Source: Deltaproteobacteria bacterium (GTDB lineage Bacteria; Desulfobacterota; Syntrophia; Syntrophales; UBA5619). Taken from it: DNA of 58,085 nt. Positions 15,792 through 24,070 of the stretch are shown one piece after another (the first letter of the stretch is position 1; every line of letters begins with the position of its first letter). Under the pieces are notes generated by a model that searched no databases, was not told the origin of the DNA, and worked only from the letters and a program-made list of their open reading frames with translations. The DNA lies in assembly GCA_021817825.1 (NCBI GenBank), contig JAKAFS010000011.1:1-58085 (forward strand), written 5' to 3'. Made by a program: the position numbers and the translations under genes.

Positions 15792-16865
15792 ATGGAAGAA
15801 GCGAAGGAAAACAGCGGCGCGAAATCCCGGGTCGGGATCATCATGGGCGGCCTCTCGTCGGAAAAAGAGGTTTCCCTGGAGAGCGGGCGGAACATCTTCA
15901 GCAAGATCGACCGCCGGAAGTATGACCCCGTGGCCATCTTCATGGACAGTCAGGCGGCCCTCTGGGAGATTCCCATCAAACTGCTGATGCGGAACAGCAC
16001 CCGGGACATCGAAGAAGATCTCGCCGAGGAGGCAAAACCTCTCCCCTACGAATCCCTGTCGGTCCGGGTGGACGTGGTCTGCCTGGGGCTGCACGGCAAA
16101 TACGGGGAAGACGGCTGCATGCAGGGGTTGCTCGAACTGCTGCGCATCCCCTATACGGGTTCCGGCGTCCTGGCTTCCGCGCTCGGCATGGACAAGTACG
16201 TCTCTCGCCGGATACTTGCCATCAGCGGCATCGATGTCCCGCGGACCGTCCAGGTTCCGCGGCAGCGCTGGGAAAAGGAGCGGGAAAAGATCACCGCCGA
16301 GATCGTCGGCGAGATCGGGTTTCCCTGCATCGTCAAACCCTCCCGGGAGGGATGCAGCACCGCCGTCACGAAGGTCCTGACCGCGGAAGGCATCGCACCC
16401 GCCGTAGAGGAGGCCCTGCTCTGGGATGATTACGCCCTCGCGGAAGAGTTTCTCACCGGAATGGAGGTGACCTGCGGGGTGCTGGGCGTCGATGCGCCGG
16501 AAGCCCTGACGCCGTCGGAGACGATCCCCACGGCCGGCATCCTCTCCCTGGAAGACAAGTTCCTCTACGGCCAGGGGGAGAACAAGACCCCGGCCCGGCT
16601 TCCCGTCGAACAGCTAGAACGGATCAGAGAAACGGCGGTCGCGACGTTCCGCGCCCTGAACCTCAAAGGATACGCCCGAATCGACATGTTCGTGAGACCC
16701 GATGGCCGGGTGGCGGTCCTGGAGCCGAACACCCTCCCCGGGATGACCCCTTCCACGGTCCTCTTCCATCAGGCGGCCGCCTTGGGAATCACCCAGGCGA
16801 CTCTGATCGACCGGATCATCCAATCGGCCCTGGAGGTTCACGGCCAAAAACGAGGTCCCCTCTGA
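15792..16865 (+). CDS. D-Ala-D-Ala ligase paralogue 2 with Tyr-to-Phe at the specificity position
   Basis: This 357-residue ATP-grasp ligase is paralogous to the product of 13023-14087: the same length, [23 protein letters not shown] core and a C-terminal GQK-R/H-GPL end. The metal site is canonical (D298, E311, N313 in EPNTLPGMT). The substrate loop is EGCSTAV (186-192) instead of EGSSxGV. In the omega-loop the residue after the conserved lysine is Phe (K256-F257) instead of Tyr. In E. coli DdlB the equivalent Y216F change, and the natural Phe in Leuconostoc ligase, allow D-Ala-D-lactate formation. A depsipeptide ligase is therefore possible. It is translationally coupled to the barrel gene. 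Confidence 0.88.
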   Translation: [357 protein letters not shown]

Positions 16866-16874
16866 TAAAAGCAG

Positions 16875-16911
16875 CGCCGGCGCCCTGGGGACTCAGGCCG
16901 GGGCGCCGGCG
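16875..16911 (+). terminator. GC-rich hairpin after ligase 2
   Basis: Perfect 11-bp arms (cgccggcgccc, 16875-16885, and its complement, 16901-16911) enclose a 15-base loop, nine bases after the stop codon. No T-run follows, so termination may need Rho, or it may only stabilise the mRNA end. The rest of the gap to 17162 holds no supported gene. Confidence 0.5.
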
Positions 16912-17162
16912 TATATCAAGGAATCCGAAATGGGGAATTTCCCTCTTTCCTCAGTCGAAAGTATCCACTCCCTGAACGGAGGTTTTCACCCCCTGCGCGG
17001 ACCGGACCTCAAGCCCTGCGGATCAGTCCCTTCCCATGCAACGCCTCCTCCGACGCCTCCCGAGTCCCGACGATCCCTCTCCGCCCCGGGGAGAAAAAAG
17101 GACGAGGTTGACCCTCCCTCGCCTCGCGAAAAGCGGTTTTTTCTTAGAGAAGGAGGTTCCCG

Positions 17163-18026
17163 ATGGGTTCAACTGCTTTTCCTCATGGCCGTTTCCTTTC
17201 TTTTTCCGTGCTGTGGTGCATCGCAGTCTTGACCTGGGGCCCGGTCATGGCGGCGTCCGAAGTCCCGCCCCTGCCGGACAGCGTCCAGCGCTCCCTGATC
17301 ATCGGCATCGATGCCGGCCCTGTAGACAAAGACTCGGCCCGAAAAAAAGGCAGGGAAATGGCGCTGAAAAAGGCCCGGACCTTCCTGGCCGATTGGGAGA
17401 AGGCCGGACTTTCCTGCGCTCTGGTCCCGACACCCCCACAAGGTCCGATCAGCATACTGGCCCAGAAGAAGATCCCCGGTAAACAGGGAAAGCCTTCGGG
17501 GTTCTGGATCGAAACGGAAGCGGCGTTCACCGTCAAGGACCCCAAAACCGCCGGGCCGCCGAACATTGCCCTTCTCGACCGCGCGGATCTCCTCGACGTC
17601 CGGATCTGGACGGAGCGAAGAGAGTACCGGGAAAGGGAACCGATCACCCTCACCCTCCAGGGGAACAGGGATTTTTACGCTAAAATCGCCTGGATCGACG
17701 CCGCCGGGAAAGTCAGGCAACTGCTCCCCAACAACTACCGGCAGATCGCCGTCTTTGAAAAGGGGAGGCGTTATCGGCTCCCCGACGAGGGGGATCGCTA
17801 CCGGCTCGAAGTCCGGCCGCCCTTCGGCGTGGTCCGTTTTGTCGTCTATGCCGCCCGTCTGCCGATGAGCCATGTCAATCTCAAGACGATCGGCGGCGGG
17901 ATTTACGAATACCGTTCCGGACGCAATGCCTTCGGTCGGAGCGTTCGCCGCATCATCCCCGAGGGAGAAGAAGGGCTGACGCCCTTCTGTGAGGCGGGCT
18001 GGGAGATCCGGACCCGGCCGCGGTGA
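17163..18026 (+). CDS. Secreted DUF4384-type protein
   Basis: This 287-residue protein has an N-terminal signal peptide (about 1-31, SFSVLWCIAVLTWGPVMA). Residues about 40-130 resemble the alpha/beta domain often found before DUF4384. The C-terminal half (about 135-240) contains LLDVRIWTERREYREREPITLTLQGNRD in outline, with the DUF4384 pattern of beta strands that describes a Gly-free carbohydrate-like sandwich seen in periplasmic proteins. The start has a strong site (gaaggaggttccc). The exact role is unknown; the family often accompanies secretion or signalling genes. A related N-terminal type begins at 57688. Confidence 0.6.
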   Translation: MGSTAFPHGRFLSFSVLWCIAVLTWGPVMAASEVPPLPDSVQRSLIIGIDAGPVDKDSARKKGREMALKKARTFLADWEKAGLSCALVPTPPQGPISILAQKKIPGKQGKPSGFWIETEAAFTVKDPKTAGPPNIALLDRADLLDVRIWTERREYREREPITLTLQGNRDFYAKIAWIDAAGKVRQLLPNNYRQIAVFEKGRRYRLPDEGDRYRLEVRPPFGVVRFVVYAARLPMSHVNLKTIGGGIYEYRSGRNAFGRSVRRIIPEGEEGLTPFCEAGWEIRTRPR

Positions 18027-18043
18027 GTTGGCAAAAAAAGGGA

Positions 18044-18071
18044 TTGACAGCGGAAGAATTATGCATATATT
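18044..18071 (+). promoter_or_regulatory. Sigma70-like promoter of the HExxH-FmdB genes
   Basis: TTGACA (18044-18049) and TATATT (18066-18071) are separated by 16 bases. The start codon at 18109 follows a ggaggg ribosome site. Confidence 0.65.
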
Positions 18072-18108
18072 AACGCCGCCTTAAGAGGAATCAGCGGAGG
18101 GTCGTTCG

Positions 18109-18635
18109 ATGGCACGGTATTTCAGTCCGGCGCAGGTATCGCTCGCCGGCCGGGCCTTTGCACAGGCGGAAAAGCTGGCGGAACGCTATTTTCGGCTCAG
18201 TGAAGCGGAGCGGAAAGAGCGCCGGTACGACCTCAGACGCTGGCGTTTCTGGAAAAGCATGAGGTTCGGGACGGCGCCTTCGCTCATCTGTGCAAGTACC
18301 AGTCCCCGAAGGAAAGGGCAGGGGAAAACGCCGGTCTGCACTTCTACAGGATCTGCCTCCAGGACGATCGCATCCTGGACGCCGTGGAGAGGGCGAATTC
18401 CTTCATCCGCCTGGCGCCGCTGCTGCTCTATATCGCGACCCATGAGTTGGTCCATGTGGTCCGTTTCGAGCGGGGGGAAGGCAATTTCGACGCCTCCGCG
18501 GAGGAAAGGCAGGACGAAGAGGGCAAGGTCCATCGGATCACCCATCACTTGCTTAAACCGGTCACCGATTCCGACTTGAATCTGGTTCTGGATTGTTTCA
18601 GCGACCGTTACCGGATCGGCGATCTGATGCAATGA
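18109..18635 (+). pseudogene. HExxH (zinc-protease-like) protein interrupted by a frameshift
   Basis: The first 42 codons (MARYFSPAQVSLAGRAFAQA and on) read in one frame. From about 18237 the natural continuation (TLAFLEKHEVRDGAFAHL) reads in another frame to TGA at 18633-18635. One base appears to be missing near 18235-18236. The joined product would be about 174 residues and contains THELVH, an HExxH zinc-binding motif, with several acidic residues after it. Both halves look protein-like and the ribosome site is good, so this is a recent mutation, a sequencing error, or less likely a programmed shift. The FmdB gene follows after 22 bases. I do not recognise the family. Confidence 0.7.
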
Positions 18636-18657
18636 TAAAACTATTGGAGGTCTTTCA

Positions 18658-18939
18658 ATGCCAATTTACGAGTATAAGTGCAACAAATGCGGTAAGGAAT
18701 TTGAAATGTTTCAGGGAATCAGCGATCCGGCGGCGAAATCCTGCAAATTCTGCAAGGGTTCCGTCCGGAAGATGATGTCGCTTTCCACCTTTCACCTGAA
18801 GGGAAGCGGCTGGTATGCCACCGATTACGGCGGAAAAAAAGCGCCCGCCGCCGACAAGAAGGCCGAGGCCAAAACAGAAAGCGCCTCCGCCCCGGCGGCA
18901 GAGAAAAGCCCGTCCCCTTCTACTTCCAAGAGCGAATAA
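18658..18939 (+). CDS. FmdB-family zinc-ribbon protein
   Basis: This 93-residue protein begins MPIYEYKCNKCGKEFE and has a second CxxC (CKFC), the typical zinc ribbon of the FmdB family (about residues 1-42). The rest is a low-complexity Ala/Lys/Ser/Pro tail. The family was named as a putative regulator near formamidase genes, but its biochemical role is unproven. The ribosome site is ggaggt. It probably shares the promoter at 18044 with the frameshifted HExxH gene. Confidence 0.9.
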   Translation: MPIYEYKCNKCGKEFEMFQGISDPAAKSCKFCKGSVRKMMSLSTFHLKGSGWYATDYGGKKAPAADKKAEAKTESASAPAAEKSPSPSTSKSE

Positions 18940-19093
18940 CCAACGAAAGCGATGGGGTCCCAAGCCCTGTGGTTCAGGACAATGCCTTGCCATGCGGACG
19001 GTTTGCAACCGTCCCGCGTGGCTGGCAGGATGACCGAACGAACGCCGCGGAGCCCTCTTTCCAGCGTCTTTTTAAGCTGCTCCCGACGGCATG

Positions 19094-20167
19094 CTAGGGC
19101 GTCGGATGTCTTTCTTTTCCGTTGCTTTTTCCGGCCGGTTCCCGCTTTCGCCTGAGCTTCTGCACCAAAAACCGGTCCACCGCCTCCTGCGAAAGGTCGT
19201 TGTCCAGAACCGTCTTGAGCGCCTCCAGGGGAATTTCCACCCGCGCCGCGCTCCTATGGCCGCCGGCCGTGCCGAAGGAACCGAAAGACTTCCTGGCAAT
19301 GGCCCCGCAATCCTGCCGATATCCGTCGCCCCGGAAGATGATGACCATCTTGTCCTTCACGATGCCCGCGATGATCACGTAGTAGATGTTGATCACCCGG
19401 AGGAAGAAATCGGCCACCTGCACGCAGGCATCGGGGCTTTCCACGGGACCGAGGAAGATGATCACCCGGTCGCGATACCGACGTTTGTGCTGGAAGGCGT
19501 AATCGAAATATTTGAGGAACCGGTCGGGAACCTGATTGAGCTCGATGCGGCGGATGAGCTGCCGGTTGGCCCGCTGGAAATTCAGGTAGTAGGCGCCGAT
19601 GTCCTCGATGCTGACGTCCCGCTCGAAGTTGTTCGTGTCGCTTCTGATCCCGTAGAGGAGGGCGGTGTAAAGCCGTTTGGGGATCCTGACCCGTGCCGCC
19701 AGGAGATACTCCGTCATCATGGTCGAAAGCGAGCCGTAGCCCTGGCGGACATCGGCCAGTGAGGCATGCCAAACGGTCTTACAGGGATGGTGGTCCAGGA
19801 CGATCTGGGGACTGGCCTCCCCGAGCTTGTCTCCGAAGAAGCTCGGCTGGCAGTCCACGAGGGCGATCAGGCGAAACTCCTTGAGATCGACCTTGTCGAG
19901 CATCTGGATCTCCACCTTCATCTCCTGGATGAACTCGGCGTTCTGGTACCGGATCACCGGCTCCGTGGCGACAAAGACGCATTTGGCCAGCGGTTTAGTC
20001 TTATTGAGGATCTCCCGGAGCGCCATCGCCGAGGCGACGGCATCGGGATCGGGACTTCCGTACATGAGGATCGCGAGGGTGTCGTTTTCCCGAACCATCG
20101 ACTTGAGATTGAAGACGTTGAGGACCGTTTCCTCTTTTTTGACCAGCAGCGATTCGATACTTCTCAT
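19094..20167 (-). CDS. DHH/DHHA1-family phosphoesterase
   Basis: This 357-residue cytosolic protein belongs to the DHH superfamily, which cleaves short RNAs, pAp or cyclic dinucleotide products using Mn. Seen motifs are SPDPDAVASAMAL (the DxD motif, written DPDA), LVDCQ, LDHHP (the DHH motif) and the DHHA1 signature GTAGGHRSAARVEI near the C-terminus. The arrangement is that of NrnA/bypA-like proteins. It is not fused to GGDEF or CBS domains. The start ATG (20167) has an aaagga site. It lies alone on the minus strand between convergent FmdB and upstream OmpA, and a nanoRNase function is the best guess. Confidence 0.85.
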   Translation of the reverse strand: MRSIESLLVKKEETVLNVFNLKSMVRENDTLAILMYGSPDPDAVASAMALREILNKTKPLAKCVFVATEPVIRYQNAEFIQEMKVEIQMLDKVDLKEFRLIALVDCQPSFFGDKLGEASPQIVLDHHPCKTVWHASLADVRQGYGSLSTMMTEYLLAARVRIPKRLYTALLYGIRSDTNNFERDVSIEDIGAYYLNFQRANRQLIRRIELNQVPDRFLKYFDYAFQHKRRYRDRVIIFLGPVESPDACVQVADFFLRVINIYYVIIAGIVKDKMVIIFRGDGYRQDCGAIARKSFGSFGTAGGHRSAARVEIPLEALKTVLDNDLSQEAVDRFLVQKLRRKREPAGKSNGKERHPTP

Positions 20168-20320
20168 AGGTCCGTTTCCTTTTTGCGCACCGCAGACCGC
20201 CCGTTTTTCCGCCGAACCTAGCCTGCTATTTTCTCTTCACGAGCAACGTTTTGCAAGGGAATAATGATCCGGTCAGGCGAAAGGGAATTCAAGCCGCCTT
20301 CCATACCCGAAAGAAAAGAA

Positions 20321-20358
20321 AAAAACAAGAGGCCGTACGGTCTTTTGACCGTACGGCC
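20321..20358 (-). terminator. Rho-independent terminator of the OmpA-family gene
   Basis: Perfect 12-bp arms (ggccgtacggtc at 20331-20342 and its complement at 20347-20358) with a 4-base loop are followed on the minus strand by ttgttttttt. It lies 21 bases after the stop codon. Confidence 0.9.
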
Positions 20359-20379
20359 CTAAGGAAAGGTTAACTGGGC

Positions 20380-21591
20380 TTACTTCTTAATGGTGTATTC
20401 AGCGGCCGCTTCCACCCTGCGGTTTTTCTGGCGTCCTTCCTTGGTGGCATTGGACGCGATGGGCTTGGTCAAACCGTAGCCCTTGGCGTTCAGCCGGGAG
20501 GCCTCGATGCCGAACTTGTCCGTCAAAACCTTCTTGATCGCGTCGGCCCGCCGCTGGGAGAGCTTTTCATTGTACTTCGCCCCGCCCACATTGTCGGTAT
20601 GACCCTCGACAACGATCTTGAGATCCGGGTATTTCTTCATCACCGCCGCCAACTCGCCGATGACCGCATTGTACTTCGGCTTGACGATGGTCTTGTTCGT
20701 GTCAAATTCCACATTCAGGGTAACCCGGCCCTTTTCGACGATCGCCGTCTCGACAACGCTCGCGGCGGCCTGGGGGGCCACTCTTTCCACCTGAGGAGGA
20801 GGGGGCGGCGGGGGACAACCGTCTTTGTCCACCGTCTCTACCGCCGGCGTACCGGGACACTTGTCCAGAGTGTCTGGCACCCCGTCCCGGTCCGAATCGA
20901 GGGGACAGCCATTCTCGTCCACCGTCACGCCTCGGGGGGTATCAGGGCAGCGGTCCTTGTCGTCAAAGATGCCGTCGCCGTCGGAATCCCTTTTGACCTC
21001 GGCAGGGGCGGCCGGCTCGGCGGCCCGGGTAGCCATGACCGCCGGCGCGGCCTTCTTTGCGCCGCCGAAGGCAAAGTTGAGGCCCACCGTATAAAGCAGG
21101 TCGCCGTTATGATCGTTAAAGGGAAGGACATGGCGGACGTCGGCTCGGAGCGCCAGGGCATCGGTGAGGAAATACTTGAGGCCGGCGCCGTAGTCGACAA
21201 AGAGCCGATTCCGGTCGTTGAATCCGTCCGAGCCGCTCAGCCGCTGCCACCCGGTTCCGAGGGCGACGAAGGGGACCAGGCGGCTCTGGGGCATAAAATG
21301 GTAGAGACCTTCGATTCCGAGGCCATAGGCATCGACACGGGGCTCGCCGGCCAAAACCTTATCCTTCGTCGCCACATAGTCGAAGACGCCTTCCACGCCC
21401 CAGTTCGGCGTGAAATTATAGCCGCCCCGCAGACCATAAACCGGCGCGTGCTTCAGATCCTGATTGCCTTCAAACAAATACCCTCCGACAAAGGGGGTCA
21501 CCGAATAGGAACCCGCCTTCACCTCCGCCCCGGCTGCCGTAGCGGTTGCCAGCAGCAGCAACATGGCAATGGACAGGACACTCTTTTTCAT
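20380..21591 (-). CDS. OmpA-family outer-membrane protein with thrombospondin type 3 repeats
   Basis: This 403-residue protein has a signal peptide (about 1-22), an eight-strand-like beta-barrel N-terminal domain (about 23-185), a calcium-binding linker with repeated DSDGDGIFDDKDRCPDTP-type units (about 205-260), a polyproline stretch, and a C-terminal OmpA peptidoglycan-binding domain (about 285-400, VEFDTNKTIVKP, VEGHTDNVGG, LSQRRADAIK). It anchors the outer membrane to peptidoglycan. ATG at 21591 is preferred over the adjacent GTG at 21594, with the site aggagga. A TATAAT-like -10 is seen at 21670-21675, but no good -35. The gene ends at a strong terminator. Confidence 0.93.
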   Translation of the reverse strand: MKKSVLSIAMLLLLATATAAGAEVKAGSYSVTPFVGGYLFEGNQDLKHAPVYGLRGGYNFTPNWGVEGVFDYVATKDKVLAGEPRVDAYGLGIEGLYHFMPQSRLVPFVALGTGWQRLSGSDGFNDRNRLFVDYGAGLKYFLTDALALRADVRHVLPFNDHNGDLLYTVGLNFAFGGAKKAAPAVMATRAAEPAAPAEVKRDSDGDGIFDDKDRCPDTPRGVTVDENGCPLDSDRDGVPDTLDKCPGTPAVETVDKDGCPPPPPPPQVERVAPQAAASVVETAIVEKGRVTLNVEFDTNKTIVKPKYNAVIGELAAVMKKYPDLKIVVEGHTDNVGGAKYNEKLSQRRADAIKKVLTDKFGIEASRLNAKGYGLTKPIASNATKEGRQKNRRVEAAAEYTIKK

Positions 21592-21773
21592 CACACTTCC
21601 TCCTTAGTTTGCGGATGCAACGCTGCGCTTGGCTTTTCCGCCGCAGCACGAAAGCACCGATAAACAGGGATTATAGTCTCCTTTGTCGCCAGCTTCCACT
21701 TCAATTTTAAAAAGAATTGCAAAAACAGCCTATTGATCCTATCGGCATGCCGTTTCCGAAAGGAGCGCCGCGA

Positions 21774-22625
21774 TCATCCCCCCTGTTCCCGGTTCAGATG
21801 CGCTTCCAGCCACTGCTCGACGTCGGTCAACACCCGGTGACGCTCCGGCTCGTTGAAGACCTCATGGTAAAGCCCCTCATAGAGGATCAGGCGCTTGTCG
21901 GCGGAAGCGACGGCATCATAGAACAGCCGGGCGCCGGCGGGATCGACCAGCCGGTCCGCTCCCCCCTGCACAATCAGGAGCGGCAGCGTGATCCGGGCCG
22001 CTTCCCTGCGGACCTGCGCCATGGCAGCCAGTATCTCCATCCCCAGACGGGCCGTGATCCTGCCCCGGCTAACCAGCGGATCGTTGATATAGGCCTCGAC
22101 CACCCTCGGATCGCGGCTTACCCCCTCGGCCGAAACCGGCACCAGTCCCAGACGGGGGCAGAGGCGGGAGAGGAGCCGGCCGATCCGGAGGACCGCCGGC
22201 GGCAGATCGCCCGGCGCCTTGATCGCCGGCCCCGAGAGAACCGCCCCGGAAAGTCCCCCCTGCTGGTCCAGCAGGGTCAGGGCGGCGATCAATCCGCCCA
22301 TGCTGTGACCGACCAGAAAAAGGGGTTTCCCGGGCTGTAGTTCCCGGACGCTGTCCAGAAAGCCGCTCAGGGAATCGGCATAATCCCCAAATCGCTCGAC
22401 ATAGAGCCGCTGGCCGGTCGATTTCCCGTGTCCCACATGGTCGATGCCATAGACGGCGTACCCCTTGGGGACGAAGCGGTCAATGAGATTCCCATACCGC
22501 CCGCTGTGCTCCGCAAGGCCGTGCGCGACGACCAATCCGGCCTTCGTCCCGCCTTCCGGGAGCCAGCGCTGATGGTAGAGTCTGTTCCCCCGCACGCCTG
22601 CCAGGAACCCCTCTTGCTTCTGCAT
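21774..22625 (-). CDS. Alpha/beta hydrolase, monoacylglycerol-lipase type
   Basis: This 283-residue protein is a serine hydrolase of the monoglyceride lipase/lysophospholipase group. It has the oxyanion region AHGLAEHSGRY, the nucleophile elbow GHSMGG, an aspartate in GGADRLVD and the catalytic histidine in YHEVFNE. No signal peptide is present, so it is probably cytosolic. It lies 71 bases downstream of the TolC-type gene on the same strand and could be at the end of the efflux operon, but it has no obvious link to transport. The substrate may be a lipid ester. Confidence 0.88.
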   Translation of the reverse strand: MQKQEGFLAGVRGNRLYHQRWLPEGGTKAGLVVAHGLAEHSGRYGNLIDRFVPKGYAVYGIDHVGHGKSTGQRLYVERFGDYADSLSGFLDSVRELQPGKPLFLVGHSMGGLIAALTLLDQQGGLSGAVLSGPAIKAPGDLPPAVLRIGRLLSRLCPRLGLVPVSAEGVSRDPRVVEAYINDPLVSRGRITARLGMEILAAMAQVRREAARITLPLLIVQGGADRLVDPAGARLFYDAVASADKRLILYEGLYHEVFNEPERHRVLTDVEQWLEAHLNREQGG

Positions 22626-22696
22626 TTTTCAGATCCTCCCTTGGCCCTGGTTTGGGCCCTGAGGCCGCCGGTCATCGCCGCCCCGGCAGCGACCTT

Positions 22697-24070
22697 TTAA
22701 GGCTCTTTCTCCCCCAGCACCCCCGTCACCCAGTCGAGATTCACCCGGGCCACGAGCAGGTCCCGCCGGGCGCGGCTGAGGCTGCTTTTCGCCTGGCGCA
22801 GGTTCAGTTCGGCGTCTTCGACCTCGAGGCGGGTCTTCACCCCCAGGGCGTACCCCTTTTCCGCCATGGCCAGGAGCCGTTCCGCCTGGGTGACCGCACC
22901 GCCGAGGGCGCGGACGATCTCTCCCGATTCCTGGAGGGCGTTAACGGCACTGCGCGTCTCCAGGGCGATCGCATCGATCTGTTTGGCCTCGTCGATCCGG
23001 GCCCTTTTCAGATCACTGTCCGCCTGGATCACCCTTCCTTTGGTCCGCAAGCCGTCGAAAAAGGGATAGCTGAGTTGAACGCCGACGTCCCAGGCGGGGC
23101 CGTCGCCGTAGGCATCCTTCTGTTCCAGGCTCTTCCAGCCATAGGCCCCCTTGAGGTCCAGCCGCGGCTTGTCCTGGGAGGCAGCCAGGACGACCTGTTC
23201 CTGATAGATGCCGATCCGGTAGCGAAGATCGGCGAGGTCCGGCCGCTTGCGGCAAGCCAAAGCAAAGGCCGCTTCGTAGGAGAGGCCCGGGCCGGGCTGC
23301 GCCTCCAGGTTGCCCGTCGCGTCGATCTCCTCTCCCTCCAGGGCCAATAGAAACCGCAGCCGCTCCCGGGCGGTCCGGATCGCATTGTCCGACCGGATCG
23401 CCTCCGGCCGGGCGTTTTCCAGCGATACCTCGGCCGCCAGGACGTCGTAGTCGGTGGCCACGCCGCTCTGATATTTCCGTTGCGCCTCCTCCCGGTGCCG
23501 TTTCTTCTGTTCCAGGTTCTGCACCGCCAGGGCCTGCATCTCCCGGGCCAGCAGAACGTCGTAGAAGGCGGCCGAGACATCGCGCCCGGCCGCCTGTTGA
23601 TAGACCCGCAACTGCTCGTCGGCCGATTGGAGTCCCACCTTGGCGGCCCGGATCGCCGCGCTGACCTGGCCCCAGGTGAAGAGGGGCTGGGTCAGGGAGA
23701 TCTGGGCCAGGCCCCGCTGGTTCCACTTTGTCATGGCCGGTCCCAGGATCTTCTGCCCTTCGTCCCGGTCCTGACTGAGGGACCCGATGGCGGTCAATTT
23801 CGGCAGGGCGGCGGCCCGCTCTTCCAGGTATTTCCCTTCCGTCCAGGCCATGAAGGCCCGGGCCTTTTCGATGTCCCGGTTGTTCGCCGCGGCGATCGCC
23901 AGCGCCTCGGCGAGGGTCAGCAACCGCGGGCCGGCCTTCCCGGCCGCGGCCTCGGCCGCCGGCCCTGAAGCCGGCAGACAGAGGAGCAACAGCAGCCAGA
24001 GCCCTCCTATGATGGCCGCCCTCCTCGGACCCCAAGCGGTCTTTTCTATTTCTTCACCAAGCCGGTTCAT
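22697..24070 (-). CDS. TolC-family outer-membrane efflux protein
   Basis: This 457-residue protein has a hydrophobic N-terminal signal segment (about 18-42) and long helical repeats typical of the TolC/OEP family (LTLAEALAIAAANN, then VSLTQPLF-type and LNLRQAKSSL-type segments). It forms the outer-membrane duct of a tripartite pump. Its start overlaps the stop of the RND pump gene (ATGA at 24067-24070), so translation is coupled. Regulator, adaptor, pump and duct are all in one operon, giving a complete efflux system. Confidence 0.92.
   Translation of the reverse strand: MNRLGEEIEKTAWGPRRAAIIGGLWLLLLLCLPASGPAAEAAAGKAGPRLLTLAEALAIAAANNRDIEKARAFMAWTEGKYLEERAAALPKLTAIGSLSQDRDEGQKILGPAMTKWNQRGLAQISLTQPLFTWGQVSAAIRAAKVGLQSADEQLRVYQQAAGRDVSAAFYDVLLAREMQALAVQNLEQKKRHREEAQRKYQSGVATDYDVLAAEVSLENARPEAIRSDNAIRTARERLRFLLALEGEEIDATGNLEAQPGPGLSYEAAFALACRKRPDLADLRYRIGIYQEQVVLAASQDKPRLDLKGAYGWKSLEQKDAYGDGPAWDVGVQLSYPFFDGLRTKGRVIQADSDLKRARIDEAKQIDAIALETRSAVNALQESGEIVRALGGAVTQAERLLAMAEKGYALGVKTRLEVEDAELNLRQAKSSLSRARRDLLVARVNLDWVTGVLGEKEP

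Noticed and set aside
16930-17232. An ORF in the gap before the DUF4384 gene
   Set aside because: It has no ribosome site, overlaps the better start at 17163 and has a Pro/Ser/Arg-rich, non-protein-like composition.
20577-20900. Low-complexity Pro stretch and Asp repeats in the OmpA gene as a frameshift or repeat artefact
   Set aside because: These are the normal thrombospondin type 3 repeats and polyproline linker of this protein type, and the frame is continuous.
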